Counted from the first letter of the stretch, positions 25,363 through 33,796 are shown. The stretch is 33,796 nucleotides of DNA from Clostridium sp. (GCA_023666975.1 JAMPAW010000024.1:1-33796); one strand, 5' to 3'. Translations and numbers: made by a program. The notes: generated from the sequence alone by a model not told the origin.

Positions 25363-25818
25363 CTACTCGTCAGATGCTATTCTCCTGATTTCAGCAATGA
25401 TTTCCTTACAGAAATCCTCGTTTCTTGCAGCGCAGAAAATGGTATCGTCACCCGCAATACAGCCCATAAATCCCTGTATATTCATATTGTCCAATGCGGC
25501 AGCCACCGCCATGGCCATTCCGGATACGGTGCGGACAACAATCATATTTCCGGCATAATCCAGATTCAGAACACCTGCACTTAATACCCTGTGATATTTC
25601 GCCGTCACATCGGAATCCGCATTCTGAATCAGGATATATTTCTGTCTGCCGTTCCCTCCCGCAGTCTTCGTCAGCCCCATCTCCCGAATATCGCGGGAAA
25701 TCGTTGCCTGTGTAGCGGAAAATCCGGCCTTTGCAAGCTCAGCCAGCAATTCATCTTGTGTTTCAATATCTTTTTTCTCAATAATCTCTTTAATTTTGTT
25801 CTGTCTTTTTTCTTTCAT
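25363..25818 (-). CDS. argR: arginine repressor
   Basis: ArgR is a hexameric, arginine-dependent regulator of arginine metabolism. The 151-residue product has the N-terminal winged helix with the recognition segment SATQATISRDIREMGL and the C-terminal oligomerisation/arginine-binding domain with GCIAGDDTIFCAARN, where the paired Asp residues bind arginine. The start has AGGTGA upstream. It lies between nadK and recN; the recN association is conserved in Firmicutes. Confidence 0.95.
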   Translation of the reverse strand: MKEKRQNKIKEIIEKKDIETQDELLAELAKAGFSATQATISRDIREMGLTKTAGGNGRQKYILIQNADSDVTAKYHRVLSAGVLNLDYAGNMIVVRTVSGMAMAVAAALDNMNIQGFMGCIAGDDTIFCAARNEDFCKEIIAEIRRIASDE

Positions 25819-25849
25819 CCGGTCACCTGATTTACTTTCACTTAAAGCA

Positions 25850-26707
25850 CTAAAAATGCTTGGCTATCTTCTCTCTTAACACCTCATAGAAACTAACATC
25901 AAATAATTTTGCCATATACGTCACCGTCTTTGCCCGCTTGATGACGATTTTATCTCCCGGCGAAAGCTGTGTTCCCGACTGTCCGTCAAAGCTGACAATA
26001 GCTTCCTCCTTCTGCGCCTTGCGCATCTTCAGAATCTCCACTACAATTTCGTCTTCACTGGAAAATACAATACTCTTGGAAGTAAGCGAGTGGGGCGATA
26101 CAGGCGTAACAATCATTAAATCCGTTTTCGGTGACACGATCGGTCCTCCTGCCGACAGATTATAACCGGTTGAGCCTGTCGGTGTGCTGACAATCAGGCC
26201 GTCTGCCTCATAGACATCCATTGCCTTTTTGTTGACATAGACTTTCAGGCCAATGACACGTGAAAAACCTGCCCTCGACACCACAATATCATTTAATGCC
26301 ACGTCGACAAGCTCCGGCTCCTCTTTTCCGTTTTGATAAATCCCGCCACAGATATTCATCCGCTTTTCCAGTTCATAATCATCTCTCATCAGACGGTCCA
26401 CCACGGGAAAAAGCTGTTCCGGTTCAATCTCCGTCAAAAAGCCCAGAGTACCCAGATTCACTCCGACAATGGGAATATTCAGCCGGCGCAGATCACGGCT
26501 GACCTTCAAAATTGTACCGTCTCCTCCCAGGGCAATAATTCCGTCAAATTTTTCTTCGTCATCTACCTCATAGGAGACACTTCCACCTTTATCTCCGACG
26601 ATTCTCTTCGCCGTACCTCCGTTTTTTGTGATATAGTTTTCCAACTCGGAAGTCAGGCTCAGCTTCTCGTCCTTTATGCCATTCGTGGCAATCAAAAAAT
26701 GCTTCAT
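25850..26707 (-). CDS. nadK: NAD kinase
   Basis: NadK phosphorylates NAD to NADP and controls NADPH supply. The 285-residue protein has the diagnostic GGDGT (61-65, catalytic Asp63), the NAD-contact segment ALNDIVVSR and the substrate loop TPTGSTGYNLSAGGP. AAAGGAG precedes the ATG by 6 bases. It sits between tlyA and argR; B. subtilis lacks it there. The product could support the NADPH-using isoprenoid pathway encoded partly by dxs and ispA, a contextual inference. Confidence 0.96.
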   Translation of the reverse strand: MKHFLIATNGIKDEKLSLTSELENYITKNGGTAKRIVGDKGGSVSYEVDDEEKFDGIIALGGDGTILKVSRDLRRLNIPIVGVNLGTLGFLTEIEPEQLFPVVDRLMRDDYELEKRMNICGGIYQNGKEEPELVDVALNDIVVSRAGFSRVIGLKVYVNKKAMDVYEADGLIVSTPTGSTGYNLSAGGPIVSPKTDLMIVTPVSPHSLTSKSIVFSSEDEIVVEILKMRKAQKEEAIVSFDGQSGTQLSPGDKIVIKRAKTVTYMAKLFDVSFYEVLREKIAKHF

Positions 26708-26734
26708 TCTATTCTCCTTTTGCCCTTAAAAGGC

Positions 26735-27556
26735 CTATACCGGTTTTCGGTTATCTGCTTTGTCTAACTCCGCATGGGAAGCCTCCACAACCGCATTGAC
26801 ATCGATATTGCCGCTTGCCCTGCCGATGTCCTTGCTTAAATGGAGCAGATATTCAATATTTCCCTCCGGTCCCTTAATCGGTGAATATTCGAGATTACAA
26901 GGGATAAAGCCAATGGATTCGGCATAGTCGATAACCTTGCCAATCACCTCTTTATGTACACTGCGGTCACGGACAACGCCTTTCTTGCCGACCTTCTCCC
27001 TGCCCGCCTCAAACTGCGGCTTAATCAGGCAGACCACTTCCCCGTCCTCCGTCATCAGCTCCTTAACAGGGGCCAGCACTTTCGTCAGGGAAATAAAGGA
27101 GACGTCCACGGACACAAACGACGGCGGACATTCGATCTGCTCCGGAGTTACATAGCGGATATTCGTCCGTTCCATGCAGACCACACGGGAATCATTGCGC
27201 AGCCTCCAGTCCAGCTGTCCGTGCCCTACATCTACGGCATACACTTTTACCGCACCGTTTTGCAGCATGCAATCGGTAAATCCGCCTGTGGAAGAACCCA
27301 CATCCATACAGACCCGGTTTTCGAGCGGCACATGAAAACAGCGCATTGCCTTTTCCAGCTTCAGTCCACCCCGGCTGACGTATTTCAGGGTGTTCCCCCT
27401 CACTTCTATGTCCACTTTATCATCAAAAGCAGAACCCGCCTTATCCTCTCTGACTCCGTCCACAAAAACCACACCGGACATAATCACTGCCTTTGCCTTC
27501 TCGCGGGAAGGCGCAAGGCCGCGATTTACCAGCATTACATCTAAACGTTCTCTCAT
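26735..27556 (-). CDS. tlyA: TlyA family rRNA methyltransferase/hemolysin-like
   Basis: The 273-residue protein has an N-terminal S4 RNA-binding domain (MRERLDVMLVNRGLAPSREK) and a FtsJ-like SAM methyltransferase domain with VCMDVGSSTGGFTDC and LIKPQFEAGRE. TlyA in mycobacteria 2'-O-methylates 16S and 23S rRNA; whether this homologue does the same, or has any haemolytic action, cannot be told from the sequence. The ATG overlaps the dxs stop (ATGA), indicating translational coupling. The dxs-tlyA-argR-recN order is widespread in Firmicutes. Confidence 0.93.
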   Translation of the reverse strand: MRERLDVMLVNRGLAPSREKAKAVIMSGVVFVDGVREDKAGSAFDDKVDIEVRGNTLKYVSRGGLKLEKAMRCFHVPLENRVCMDVGSSTGGFTDCMLQNGAVKVYAVDVGHGQLDWRLRNDSRVVCMERTNIRYVTPEQIECPPSFVSVDVSFISLTKVLAPVKELMTEDGEVVCLIKPQFEAGREKVGKKGVVRDRSVHKEVIGKVIDYAESIGFIPCNLEYSPIKGPEGNIEYLLHLSKDIGRASGNIDVNAVVEASHAELDKADNRKPV

Positions 27557-29415
27557 AAATATTCCTTTACCGCCTTTACCACACTGTCGCTGTCAATACC
27601 CAGCATCTTTCTCAACTCCGCAACCTTTCCGTGCTCGACAAAGCTGTCCTCGATGGCAAGGTTTCTTACTTTGACCTCTGTCATTCCCTTTCTCATATAA
27701 AATGCCGATACCGCCTGACCATACCCGCCCTGATAAACATGTTCTTCCAGCGTGATTACCGCCGAATGGGTTTTACCCAGCTCACCCAGCAATTCCTCGT
27801 CCAAAGGTTTGACAAAGCGCGCATTGACCAATGTAATGTCAATCCCCTCTTCCTGCAGCTGCCAATAAGCCTCCGCAGCAGTTTCCACCAGATTGCCTAC
27901 CGCGATAAGTGCCACCGTGCTTCCCCGAAACAAAATCTCACTCTTACCCCATTCAACAGGCTCCTGCTGCTCCCGCAGACCGTAAAACGCATCACCTTTG
28001 GAATACTTAACCGCAATCGGGCCGTCAAATGTCATCGCAAATTCCAACGAACGGGTAAGCTCATATCGGTTCTTCGGTGCAATCACCGTCATATGTGGTA
28101 TCTGGGTCAGATAAGCCGTATCAAATATTCCCTGGTGGGTTGCTCCGTCCTCTCCGACCAATCCTGAACGGTCAATGGCCAAAACCACATGCAGCTTTTG
28201 CAGACAGACATCATGCAGTATCTGGTCATAAGCCCTTTGCAGAAATGAGGAATACACGGCCACAACCGGAATCATGCCCTCACTGGCAAGTCCGGCAGCA
28301 AACGTCACGGCATGCTGCTCTGCGATTCCCACATCAAAAAACCGCTTTCCGTATACATTGGCAAATTTATCCAATCCGGTTCCGGAGGCCATAGCTGCGG
28401 TGACAGCTACCAGATTTGGATACTCCTCTCCCAGTGCCAGCAGCTTTCTTCCAAAAACATCGGTATTGGTCATCTTTTCTTTCTTCTTCAGTGCTTTACC
28501 GGTCTTCAGGTCAAAGGGTGCCACACCGTGGAAATACTCCGGGTGGCGCTCCGCATACCGATATCCTTTTCCCTTCACGGTTTTGACGTGAACGACGACA
28601 GGCTTTTGCAAACGCACCGCTGCCGCAAAGGTATCTACCATCTGCGACACATTATGTCCGTCAATTGGCCCGATATAGGTGATTCCCAAATCCTCAAAGA
28701 ACATTCCCGGAACAAGCAGTTCTTTTATACTGTCCTTTCCCCGTTTCACCACTTTTGCCAGACCGGCACCTACGCCGGGGATATTCAGCAATCCTTTTTC
28801 AACACCGGATTTTACCTCGTTATACGCCTGCCCGACACGGATTTTATTGAGATATCCTGACATACCGCCGACATTTTTATCAATGGACATCTCGTTATCA
28901 TTCAGGACAATCATACAGCTGCTCTTTAACCTTGCCAGATTATTCAGTGCCTCGTAAGCCATTCCGCCGGTAAATGAGCCGTCTCCGATCACGGCAACGA
29001 TCGTGCCTTCCTTTCCGTTTAACTCATTCGCTTTTGCCATGCCTATGGCCGCAGATATGGAGGTCGAACTGTGGCCGGTTTCAAACACATCGGTATCACT
29101 TTCCACCCGCTTTGGAAAACCGCTCATCCCGCCAAACTGACGCAGTGTATCAAAGCCGTCCTGCCTGCCTGTCAGTATTTTGTGCGTATAACTCTGATGC
29201 CCCACATCCCAGATAATCTTGTCCTTAGTCAGATCCAATATCAGGTGCAGTGCCATCGTCAGCTCCACGCAGCCCAGATTAGAAGCCAGATGACCTCCGG
29301 TCTGTGATATATTCGCCAATAGAAATGTACGGATTTCCTCTGCCAGTGGTTTCCATTCCTCCGTATCAAATTGTTTAATGTCATTTGGTTCCTTAATTCT
29401 GTCTAGCAGCTTCAT
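27553..29415 (-). CDS. dxs: 1-deoxy-D-xylulose-5-phosphate synthase
   Basis: Dxs condenses pyruvate and glyceraldehyde 3-phosphate, the first step of the MEP isoprenoid route, using thiamine diphosphate. The 620-residue protein has the N-terminal HQSYTHKILTGR segment, the cofactor motif GDGSF (144-148) with the following LNDNEMSI, the central pyrimidine-binding domain with VGIAEQHAVTFAAGLA, and a C-terminal transketolase domain. I chose the ATG at 29415 (AAGGAG 6 bases upstream) over the TTG one codon earlier. It lies next to ispA, which uses the pathway's product. Confidence 0.96.
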   Translation of the reverse strand: MKLLDRIKEPNDIKQFDTEEWKPLAEEIRTFLLANISQTGGHLASNLGCVELTMALHLILDLTKDKIIWDVGHQSYTHKILTGRQDGFDTLRQFGGMSGFPKRVESDTDVFETGHSSTSISAAIGMAKANELNGKEGTIVAVIGDGSFTGGMAYEALNNLARLKSSCMIVLNDNEMSIDKNVGGMSGYLNKIRVGQAYNEVKSGVEKGLLNIPGVGAGLAKVVKRGKDSIKELLVPGMFFEDLGITYIGPIDGHNVSQMVDTFAAAVRLQKPVVVHVKTVKGKGYRYAERHPEYFHGVAPFDLKTGKALKKKEKMTNTDVFGRKLLALGEEYPNLVAVTAAMASGTGLDKFANVYGKRFFDVGIAEQHAVTFAAGLASEGMIPVVAVYSSFLQRAYDQILHDVCLQKLHVVLAIDRSGLVGEDGATHQGIFDTAYLTQIPHMTVIAPKNRYELTRSLEFAMTFDGPIAVKYSKGDAFYGLREQQEPVEWGKSEILFRGSTVALIAVGNLVETAAEAYWQLQEEGIDITLVNARFVKPLDEELLGELGKTHSAVITLEEHVYQGGYGQAVSAFYMRKGMTEVKVRNLAIEDSFVEHGKVAELRKMLGIDSDSVVKAVKEYL

Positions 29416-29452
29416 CAAATACTCCTTCGTAACCTATACACAAAATCTACCG

Positions 29453-30415
29453 TCAATTTTTTCGATGGATTAAATATCTCACCAGCCCCACTAAAAAAGC
29501 GGAATCCCCGTCAACGGATTGAAGCAGCGCAACCGCCTCATCTGACAGACGCTCCACCTCCTTAGCGGCTTTTTCCAGCCCGTGCAAAGTGACATAGGTT
29601 ACCTTTTTATTTTTTTCATCGCTGTGAATTGGTTTCCCTAACTCCTCAAAAGTGGCTGTCTCATCTAGTATATCATCTTGAATCTGAAATGCCATTCCAA
29701 CATTATACGCCACTTTTTGTATCTTTTCAATTCCGTCTTCCGCCGCACCGGCAAGCACTGCGCCAATCATCATTGCCGCTTCAATCAATGCCCCTGTCTT
29801 ATTGGCATAAATATAAGTCAGTTGTTCCATGTCAAGCTCCGTTCCCGTAAGCTCCACATCTGCAGCCTGCCCTCCGATCATTCCGTAAATGCCGGGTTTT
29901 GCCGTGAGAATCTGCATTGCCTGCTCCACATTACGGCGGCTTACCAACTCGCAGTACAGTTCCTCGAACCGTCTGTCGCTGCCCTCCGCTGCAACAATAC
30001 TATCCGTATCCGTCTTAGAAATCATTGCAAATGCCTTTGCCGCCGTTTCATAGGCATAATTTAACAGACTATCGCCGGCAAGAATCGCCATTGCCTCCCC
30101 ATATACAATATGGGCGGTTTTCCGTCCTCTACGGTAGTCATCATTATCTAATGCCGGCAAATCATCATGAATCAGGGAATAGGTATGAATCATTTCCAAT
30201 GCCGCCATAAACGGCTCTACAATCCCGCCGTCCCCTCCAAACAGCTCATAGGTGCAGTTCATCAGCAGCGGACGTATCCGCTTTCCTCCGGCCGAAATCG
30301 TATACTGCATAGCGTCAACCACTGTTTTTTGATAGGAAGCCTCCCTCGGCATATAGCGCATAATCACCGTTTCAACTGCTTTAACACGTTTTTCCATCTC
30401 TTTCTCAAAATCCAT
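29453..30415 (-). CDS. ispA: polyprenyl (farnesyl) diphosphate synthase
   Basis: This prenyltransferase condenses isopentenyl diphosphate units, most likely to farnesyl diphosphate. The 320-residue product has SAGGKRIRP, the first aspartate-rich motif DDLPALD (84-90, the bacterial type with two extra residues) and the second DDILD (247-251). It is about 25 residues longer than typical IspA, the extra being a polar stretch near 132-165 (SKTDTDSIVAAEGSDRRFEE). The start is ambiguous: ATG codons at 30415, 30418 and 30427; GGAG gives the best spacing to 30415 or 30418. Chain length of the product cannot be proved from sequence. Confidence 0.93.
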   Translation of the reverse strand: MDFEKEMEKRVKAVETVIMRYMPREASYQKTVVDAMQYTISAGGKRIRPLLMNCTYELFGGDGGIVEPFMAALEMIHTYSLIHDDLPALDNDDYRRGRKTAHIVYGEAMAILAGDSLLNYAYETAAKAFAMISKTDTDSIVAAEGSDRRFEELYCELVSRRNVEQAMQILTAKPGIYGMIGGQAADVELTGTELDMEQLTYIYANKTGALIEAAMMIGAVLAGAAEDGIEKIQKVAYNVGMAFQIQDDILDETATFEELGKPIHSDEKNKKVTYVTLHGLEKAAKEVERLSDEAVALLQSVDGDSAFLVGLVRYLIHRKN

Positions 30416-30449
30416 CATTTTCTCCATTCCGTTGTCTGTACTGATTTAT

Positions 30450-30695
30450 CTATTCCTTCTCGTCCGTGGCAAAATTTTCTTCAATGACAATCATCTCTTT
30501 TTCAATGCCGTCAAGCTCCTGCCGGCAGCCGGCCACAAGCTTGGCACCTTTTCCGTATAGTTCAATCGATTCCCTTAACGGAATGGAATCGGATTCCAGC
30601 TTAGCGATAATTTCCTCAAGCTCATCAAATGCTTTCTCCAAATTCACGTGCTTGGAAGACTCTTCCGTTTTTGGGGTCTTACTCTTTTCTGCCAT
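30450..30695 (-). CDS. xseB: exodeoxyribonuclease VII small subunit
   Basis: XseB is the small helical subunit of exonuclease VII. The 81-residue product has the family core FDELEEIIAKLESDSIPLRE and ELYGKGAKLVAGCRQEL. AAGGAG is 8 bases before the ATG, inside xseA, which it overlaps by 17 bases. The tight coupling fits subunits of one enzyme. Confidence 0.94.
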   Translation of the reverse strand: MAEKSKTPKTEESSKHVNLEKAFDELEEIIAKLESDSIPLRESIELYGKGAKLVAGCRQELDGIEKEMIVIEENFATDEKE

Positions 30696-31905
30696 CTCTT
30701 GTCTCCTTTTTTCTAATCTCCGTTACCTCACTGAAAATGGTTCCGTCCCAAAGCGTAACGGAAAATCTGTCCCTCTCCTTTATCTCCTCTACGGAACAAA
30801 CCGGTCTCCCACTTTCTCCTTCGATATATCCATAACCTCCCACCAGCTTAGCGGTAGGACTTAACCCGTTCAGCCTCGTAAGAAGTATTTCGCATTGATG
30901 CTGTCTGTAGGCAAATTTACGCTTTGCCGCCTGTATAAGCCTGTCCTGCTGCGAATCCAGATAAATTTTCTGATTTTCCAGCTGCACTTTCGGGGCGGCA
31001 CCATCCAGCTCTGCCGAAAGCAGGCTAAGCCGCTGCCGGCTCTGCACCAGCTGCCGGCTCATGCACTGCCTTATCCGGTTCTCATACTGCTTTAGCTGAT
31101 TGACCGCTGACATTACATCGGGAATTGCCAATTCACAGGCAGCGCTTGGTGTTGGTGCCCGTAAGTCCGCTGCATAATCGGCAATCGTATTGTCAATCTC
31201 ATGGCCCGTCCCGGAAATAACCGGCGTCTGCGCATGATATATGGCCCTTGCCACAATCTCCTCGTTAAACGGCCATAAGTCTTCAATGGAACCGCCTCCC
31301 CGGCCAATGATAATCGTATCCATTCCCATTTTGTCCAGTACTTCTATCCCTCGTACAATAGTTTGTGCGGCACCCTCCCCCTGCACTTTGGCCGGATACA
31401 AATAGAGCTGCACATATGGATTTCTCCTCTTTGCGATATTTTGAATATCCTGTATCGCAGCACCGGTTCTCGCAGTGACAATGCCTACCTTCTTTGGATA
31501 TTTGGGAATTTCCTTCTTGATGTCAAATTCAAAAAGGCCTTCTTCGTACAGCTTTTGTTTTAATTGTTCATACGCTTCATAAAGGCTGCCTCTTCCGTCC
31601 GGCTTTATTTCTCTTGCATATACCTGATATCTGCCGTCCCGTTCATAGACATCTACATTGCCCGCCACGATCACACTCTGTCCGTTTTCCAGAGTAAAGT
31701 TAAGCCCGCTCGTCCGGGCAGAGCGGAACATCACACCGTTTAGCGCACTTCCCTCCTCCTTGAGCGTAAAATAAATATGTCCGGAAGAGTGGTATTTTAC
31801 ATTGGATAATTCCCCTTTTACCTGTACATTTCGCAGTAAATAATCATTTTTAAACATGTTTTTGATGTATGTATTCATCTGCAAAACCGAATAAACCGTT
31901 GCCAT
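30679..31905 (-). CDS. xseA: exodeoxyribonuclease VII large subunit
   Basis: XseA is the catalytic subunit of exonuclease VII, which degrades single-stranded DNA. The 408-residue protein has an N-terminal OB-fold (about 1-100, including VKGELSNVKYHSSGHIYFTL), the catalytic domain with GRGGGSIEDLWPFNEE and SGTGHEIDNTIADYAADLRA, and a C-terminal coiled coil. The ribosome binding site is weak and distant (GAGG about 12 bases upstream). folD, which lies between nusB and xseA in B. subtilis, is absent. Confidence 0.95.
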   Translation of the reverse strand: MATVYSVLQMNTYIKNMFKNDYLLRNVQVKGELSNVKYHSSGHIYFTLKEEGSALNGVMFRSARTSGLNFTLENGQSVIVAGNVDVYERDGRYQVYAREIKPDGRGSLYEAYEQLKQKLYEEGLFEFDIKKEIPKYPKKVGIVTARTGAAIQDIQNIAKRRNPYVQLYLYPAKVQGEGAAQTIVRGIEVLDKMGMDTIIIGRGGGSIEDLWPFNEEIVARAIYHAQTPVISGTGHEIDNTIADYAADLRAPTPSAACELAIPDVMSAVNQLKQYENRIRQCMSRQLVQSRQRLSLLSAELDGAAPKVQLENQKIYLDSQQDRLIQAAKRKFAYRQHQCEILLTRLNGLSPTAKLVGGYGYIEGESGRPVCSVEEIKERDRFSVTLWDGTIFSEVTEIRKKETRDGRKE

Positions 31906-31942
31906 GATATTTTTAATCCTCTCTATCCCGCATGATCATCGG

Positions 31943-32353
31943 TCAACGAGCCGTACTTTTTTCCACCTTCCCAAGCACGGCGTTGACAAAACCTTTCGCA
32001 CTTTCATCACAGTAGAGCTTTGCCAGCTCTACCGCTTCATTGATCGCCACGCTGTCGGGAACCTCTTCTTCATAAAGTATCTCATAAACGGCAATCCGCA
32101 TAATCGCCAGCTCTGCCTTTCCTATTCTCTCTATTCTCCATCCGTCACAGTTTTCGGAAAGCTTTTTGTCAATTTCCTCAATCCGTTCCAAAATCCCATT
32201 TAGCTTGCTGCGGATATAATGAATATTCTCCTCACTTTTTCCCTCCAATTCCTCCATCGAGAGATCAATCTGTTCGGTCATATCCTCCTTTGCTGTAAAC
32301 GGAAGCCGGAATAAAATTTTAAATACCTCTTCCCTTACCTGGCTTCTTAACAT
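31943..32353 (-). CDS. nusB: transcription antitermination factor NusB
   Basis: NusB works with NusE (S10) on boxA RNA for rRNA antitermination. The 136-residue all-helical product shows the C-terminal family block LAIMRIAVYEILYEEEVPDSVAINEAVELAKLY in which PDSVAINEAVELAK is diagnostic, and FVNAVLGKV at the end. GAGGAG is upstream of the ATG at 32353. It follows the asp23 terminator, so expression may depend on readthrough or on a promoter I could not identify in the 40-base gap. Confidence 0.93.
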   Translation of the reverse strand: MLRSQVREEVFKILFRLPFTAKEDMTEQIDLSMEELEGKSEENIHYIRSKLNGILERIEEIDKKLSENCDGWRIERIGKAELAIMRIAVYEILYEEEVPDSVAINEAVELAKLYCDESAKGFVNAVLGKVEKSTAR

Positions 32354-32394
32354 ATATCTATCTCCTCTACATCGCTTATTTCGGTATATTCCCC

Positions 32395-32457
32395 AAAAAA
32401 CAGGATAAAGCTAACACAGAGCATATGGCTTTTATGCACCCTGGTCAGCTTTATTCC
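32395..32457 (-). terminator. intrinsic terminator after the Asp23-family gene
   Basis: On the minus strand GGAATAAAGCT pairs imperfectly with AGCTTTATCC at the base of a long hairpin, with GCATA/TATGC near the loop, then TG and six T. It lies immediately after the asp23-type stop codon and before nusB. Confidence 0.75.
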
Positions 32458-32460
32458 ACA

Positions 32461-32865
32461 TTATACTTTTGACGTCCTCTCCTCCTTCGCAATTGCAACA
32501 CCGGCAATCCGCACACAGATATCCGACACTTCCAATCCGGTCATTGTCTCAATTGCTGATTTCACTTTCTCCTGAACCTTCTTTGATACTCCCATAACAC
32601 TGTAGCCGTATTTCAGTTCCAATGATAAATCCACCTTGACATCATCGGGGGATACAAAAACTTTTACTCCCTTGGAAAGATTCTTCATGCCGAGCCTGCT
32701 GACTAATTCGTTTGTAATATTGCCGTACATCTTCGCAACACCTTCAACCTCCGTAGCCGCTAATCCGGCAATAATTGCGATAACCTCATCTGCAATCTGA
32801 ATATCTCCTAACACGCCCTCTTCCTTCACGTTATAAGTGCCATTGTTCTGCGTCTCTGCTGCCAT
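32461..32865 (-). CDS. Asp23/Gls24 family envelope stress protein (YqhY-like)
   Basis: The 134-residue product matches the Asp23 (DUF322) family: GDIQIADEVIAIIAGLAATEVEGV followed by YGYSVMGVSKKVQEKVKSAIETMTGLEV. Members are cytoplasmic proteins linked to cell-envelope or lipid homeostasis; the B. subtilis gene next to nusB is yqhY, whose loss disturbs acetyl-CoA carboxylase regulation. Here accBC are not adjacent. The ATG at 32865 has AAGGAGG 7 bases upstream. It has its own promoter and terminator, so it can be a single-gene transcript. Confidence 0.9.
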   Translation of the reverse strand: MAAETQNNGTYNVKEEGVLGDIQIADEVIAIIAGLAATEVEGVAKMYGNITNELVSRLGMKNLSKGVKVFVSPDDVKVDLSLELKYGYSVMGVSKKVQEKVKSAIETMTGLEVSDICVRIAGVAIAKEERTSKV

Positions 32866-32917
32866 TTTCATTCCTCCTTCGCCACTTCGTGACTAAAACT
32901 CTAATCATATGTAGTAT

Positions 32918-32947
32918 AGTATACCAAATTTAACCCGGATTTTGCAA
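32918..32947 (-). promoter_or_regulatory. sigma-A type promoter for the Asp23-family gene
   Basis: On the minus strand TTGCAA (32942-32947), an 18-base spacer and TATACT (32918-32923) lie about 53 bases before the ATG. A second overlapping TATACT (32913-32918) could serve instead. Confidence 0.6.
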
Positions 32948-32963
32948 TCTTTTTAGATGAATT

Positions 32964-33707
32964 TCAATTTGTTGTTGTGATCACAATCTGATTTAGCTCA
33001 CATCCGGTCTTTCTGGTAATAATATCTTCAATCTGTGTGCGCTGGGTATCGGTTAATTCACTGATACTCAGTGTTACATCTACACTGTCATCGGAAATGC
33101 TGACAATCGAATCAGCAAAACCTTTAGCCGTCAGCTGCGTTTCCGCCGCTGTTTCTTTTTCCATGCGCTCCGTCATCGCAAGCATTTTGTTGATCGCATC
33201 CTTCTTGGAATCCTCGGACAAACTGTCGTTATTAATGATTTCTAAGAGCATTTCCTTTGCCTTCGAGCGTGTCTGCTCCCTGTTCAATTTTGCCTGGGAC
33301 AGACTGACTGAAGCGTTCGTGAGCACGGTTTCGCCAACTCTGTCCGAGTCAATCGGGTCTCCGTTTTCGTCAAGGCTTGCCTCGGCGACATCCATATCCG
33401 TCTCATCTGCTGCAAGCTCAGCCACGATTTCCTCGGTCTTCTGTTCAAGAATATCCGTCTCCGCCTCTACCGCCGCCTCCACATCTGCTGCATTCTCAAG
33501 AGCCAGCTCCTGTCCCTCTACGGTATCCTCCACCGCAGCACTGACTGTGGCATCATCTGAATTACCGCTGGCTCCTTCGCTTTCCATATCTTCGACCGAA
33601 GTATTCAATACCTGTTTATCACTGGTAAAATTCAGGTAGCCCGCCACTGCAATCATAATGGCCAGTGCCGTGATAATCACCTGATTCTTTTTCAACAGCT
33701 TCTTCAT
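32964..33707 (-). CDS. spoIIIAH: SpoIIIAH-like sporulation channel protein
   Basis: SpoIIIAH is a mother-cell membrane protein that binds SpoIIQ across the intermembrane space during engulfment. The 247-residue product has a short cytoplasmic lysine-rich N-terminus, one transmembrane helix (about 8-26), a long acidic, alanine-rich linker (about 40-125) and the C-terminal YscJ/FliF-like domain with REQTRSKAKEMLLEIINN and VDVTLSISELTDTQRTQIEDI. The ATG at 33707 has GTGAGG 6 bases upstream. It is the last gene of the spoIIIA operon, 27 bases after spoIIIAG. Confidence 0.92.
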   Translation of the reverse strand: MKKLLKKNQVIITALAIMIAVAGYLNFTSDKQVLNTSVEDMESEGASGNSDDATVSAAVEDTVEGQELALENAADVEAAVEAETDILEQKTEEIVAELAADETDMDVAEASLDENGDPIDSDRVGETVLTNASVSLSQAKLNREQTRSKAKEMLLEIINNDSLSEDSKKDAINKMLAMTERMEKETAAETQLTAKGFADSIVSISDDSVDVTLSISELTDTQRTQIEDIITRKTGCELNQIVITTTN

Positions 33708-33734
33708 ATAAAACCTCACTTTCTGCGCTTAGCA

Positions 33735-33796
33735 TTACTGCTGCAATTTACACACTACTATTTTATGGGCATCAATGGAAAATAATGCCTCTACCG
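33735..33796 (-). CDS. spoIIIAG: 3' end of spoIIIAG (partial)
   Basis: A minus-strand frame enters from the right edge and ends at TAA (33735-33737). It encodes VEALFSIDAHKIVVCKLQQ, which resembles the conserved C-terminus of SpoIIIAG, and it lies directly upstream of spoIIIAH as expected. Only 19 residues are visible. Confidence 0.7.
   Translation of the reverse strand, partial: VEALFSIDAHKIVVCKLQQ

Noticed and set aside
26954..27544. 196-codon plus-strand ORF
   Set aside because: Antisense shadow of tlyA with no domain.
33037..33639. 200-codon plus-strand ORF
   Set aside because: It is entirely antisense to spoIIIAH, serine-rich as expected from the reverse of an acidic, alanine-rich gene, and has no recognisable domain.
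1..33796. CRISPR array, tRNA, rRNA, prophage or complete insertion sequence
   Set aside because: No regularly spaced repeats, no RNA gene signatures and no transposase or phage genes were seen; only the small palindromic repeats suggest mobility.

Overview
The window looks like a piece of a low-to-mid-GC, anaerobic Clostridia chromosome, most likely Lachnospiraceae. This rests on gene content (spoIVB, spoIIIAH, spo0A-like genes, asp23/yqhY, rqcH, prkC/prpC, glgA) and on gene order. The family assignment is inference; no rRNA or other marker is present. Nearly all genes lie on the minus strand. The exception is a Na/phosphate cotransporter at the left end (204-2309), which runs convergently into thiN.

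Right part (about 20.4-33.8 kb, read right to left): the end of the spoIIIA operon (partial spoIIIAG, spoIIIAH), an Asp23-family gene with its own promoter and terminator, then nusB-xseA-xseB-ispA-dxs-tlyA-nadK-argR-recN ending in a strong terminator, then spoIVB and two tandem spo0A-like genes ending in another strong terminator. This matches the Bacillus subtilis yqh/yqi order, but folD and accBC are absent, nadK is present between tlyA and argR, and there are two spo0A genes.

Left part (about 2.3-20.4 kb, read right to left): glgA-rqcH, a 70-bp perfect palindrome, then yicC-gmk-rpoZ-murE-priA, def-fmt-rsmB-rlmN-prpC-prkC-rsgA-rpe-thiN. This matches the B. subtilis ylo cluster, with remA and coaBC missing and murE in the coaBC slot. 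The genes combine nucleotide supply, transcription, primosome, cell wall, translation start, rRNA modification and Ser/Thr phosphosignalling. Most neighbours overlap or are separated by only a few bases.

The most interesting object is the spo0A pair. The upstream gene (21421-22206) has a complete DNA-binding domain, but its receiver has lost the phosphoacceptor Asp (Asn54), the acidic pocket, the Thr and the Lys. The downstream gene keeps the Asp57 phosphoacceptor and Thr86, but an in-frame TGA at 20631-20633 cuts off the last about 41 residues. Those residues are still present and recognisable in frame as far as a TAA at 20505-20507. A perfect Spo0A-box core lies between the two genes. SpoIVB next door is intact. 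So the sporulation master regulator is either degenerate or split over two proteins. A second unexplained object is a palindromic repeat family with one full copy (17131-17200) and two half copies (72-100; 11457-11475), one of which contains the priA stop codon.
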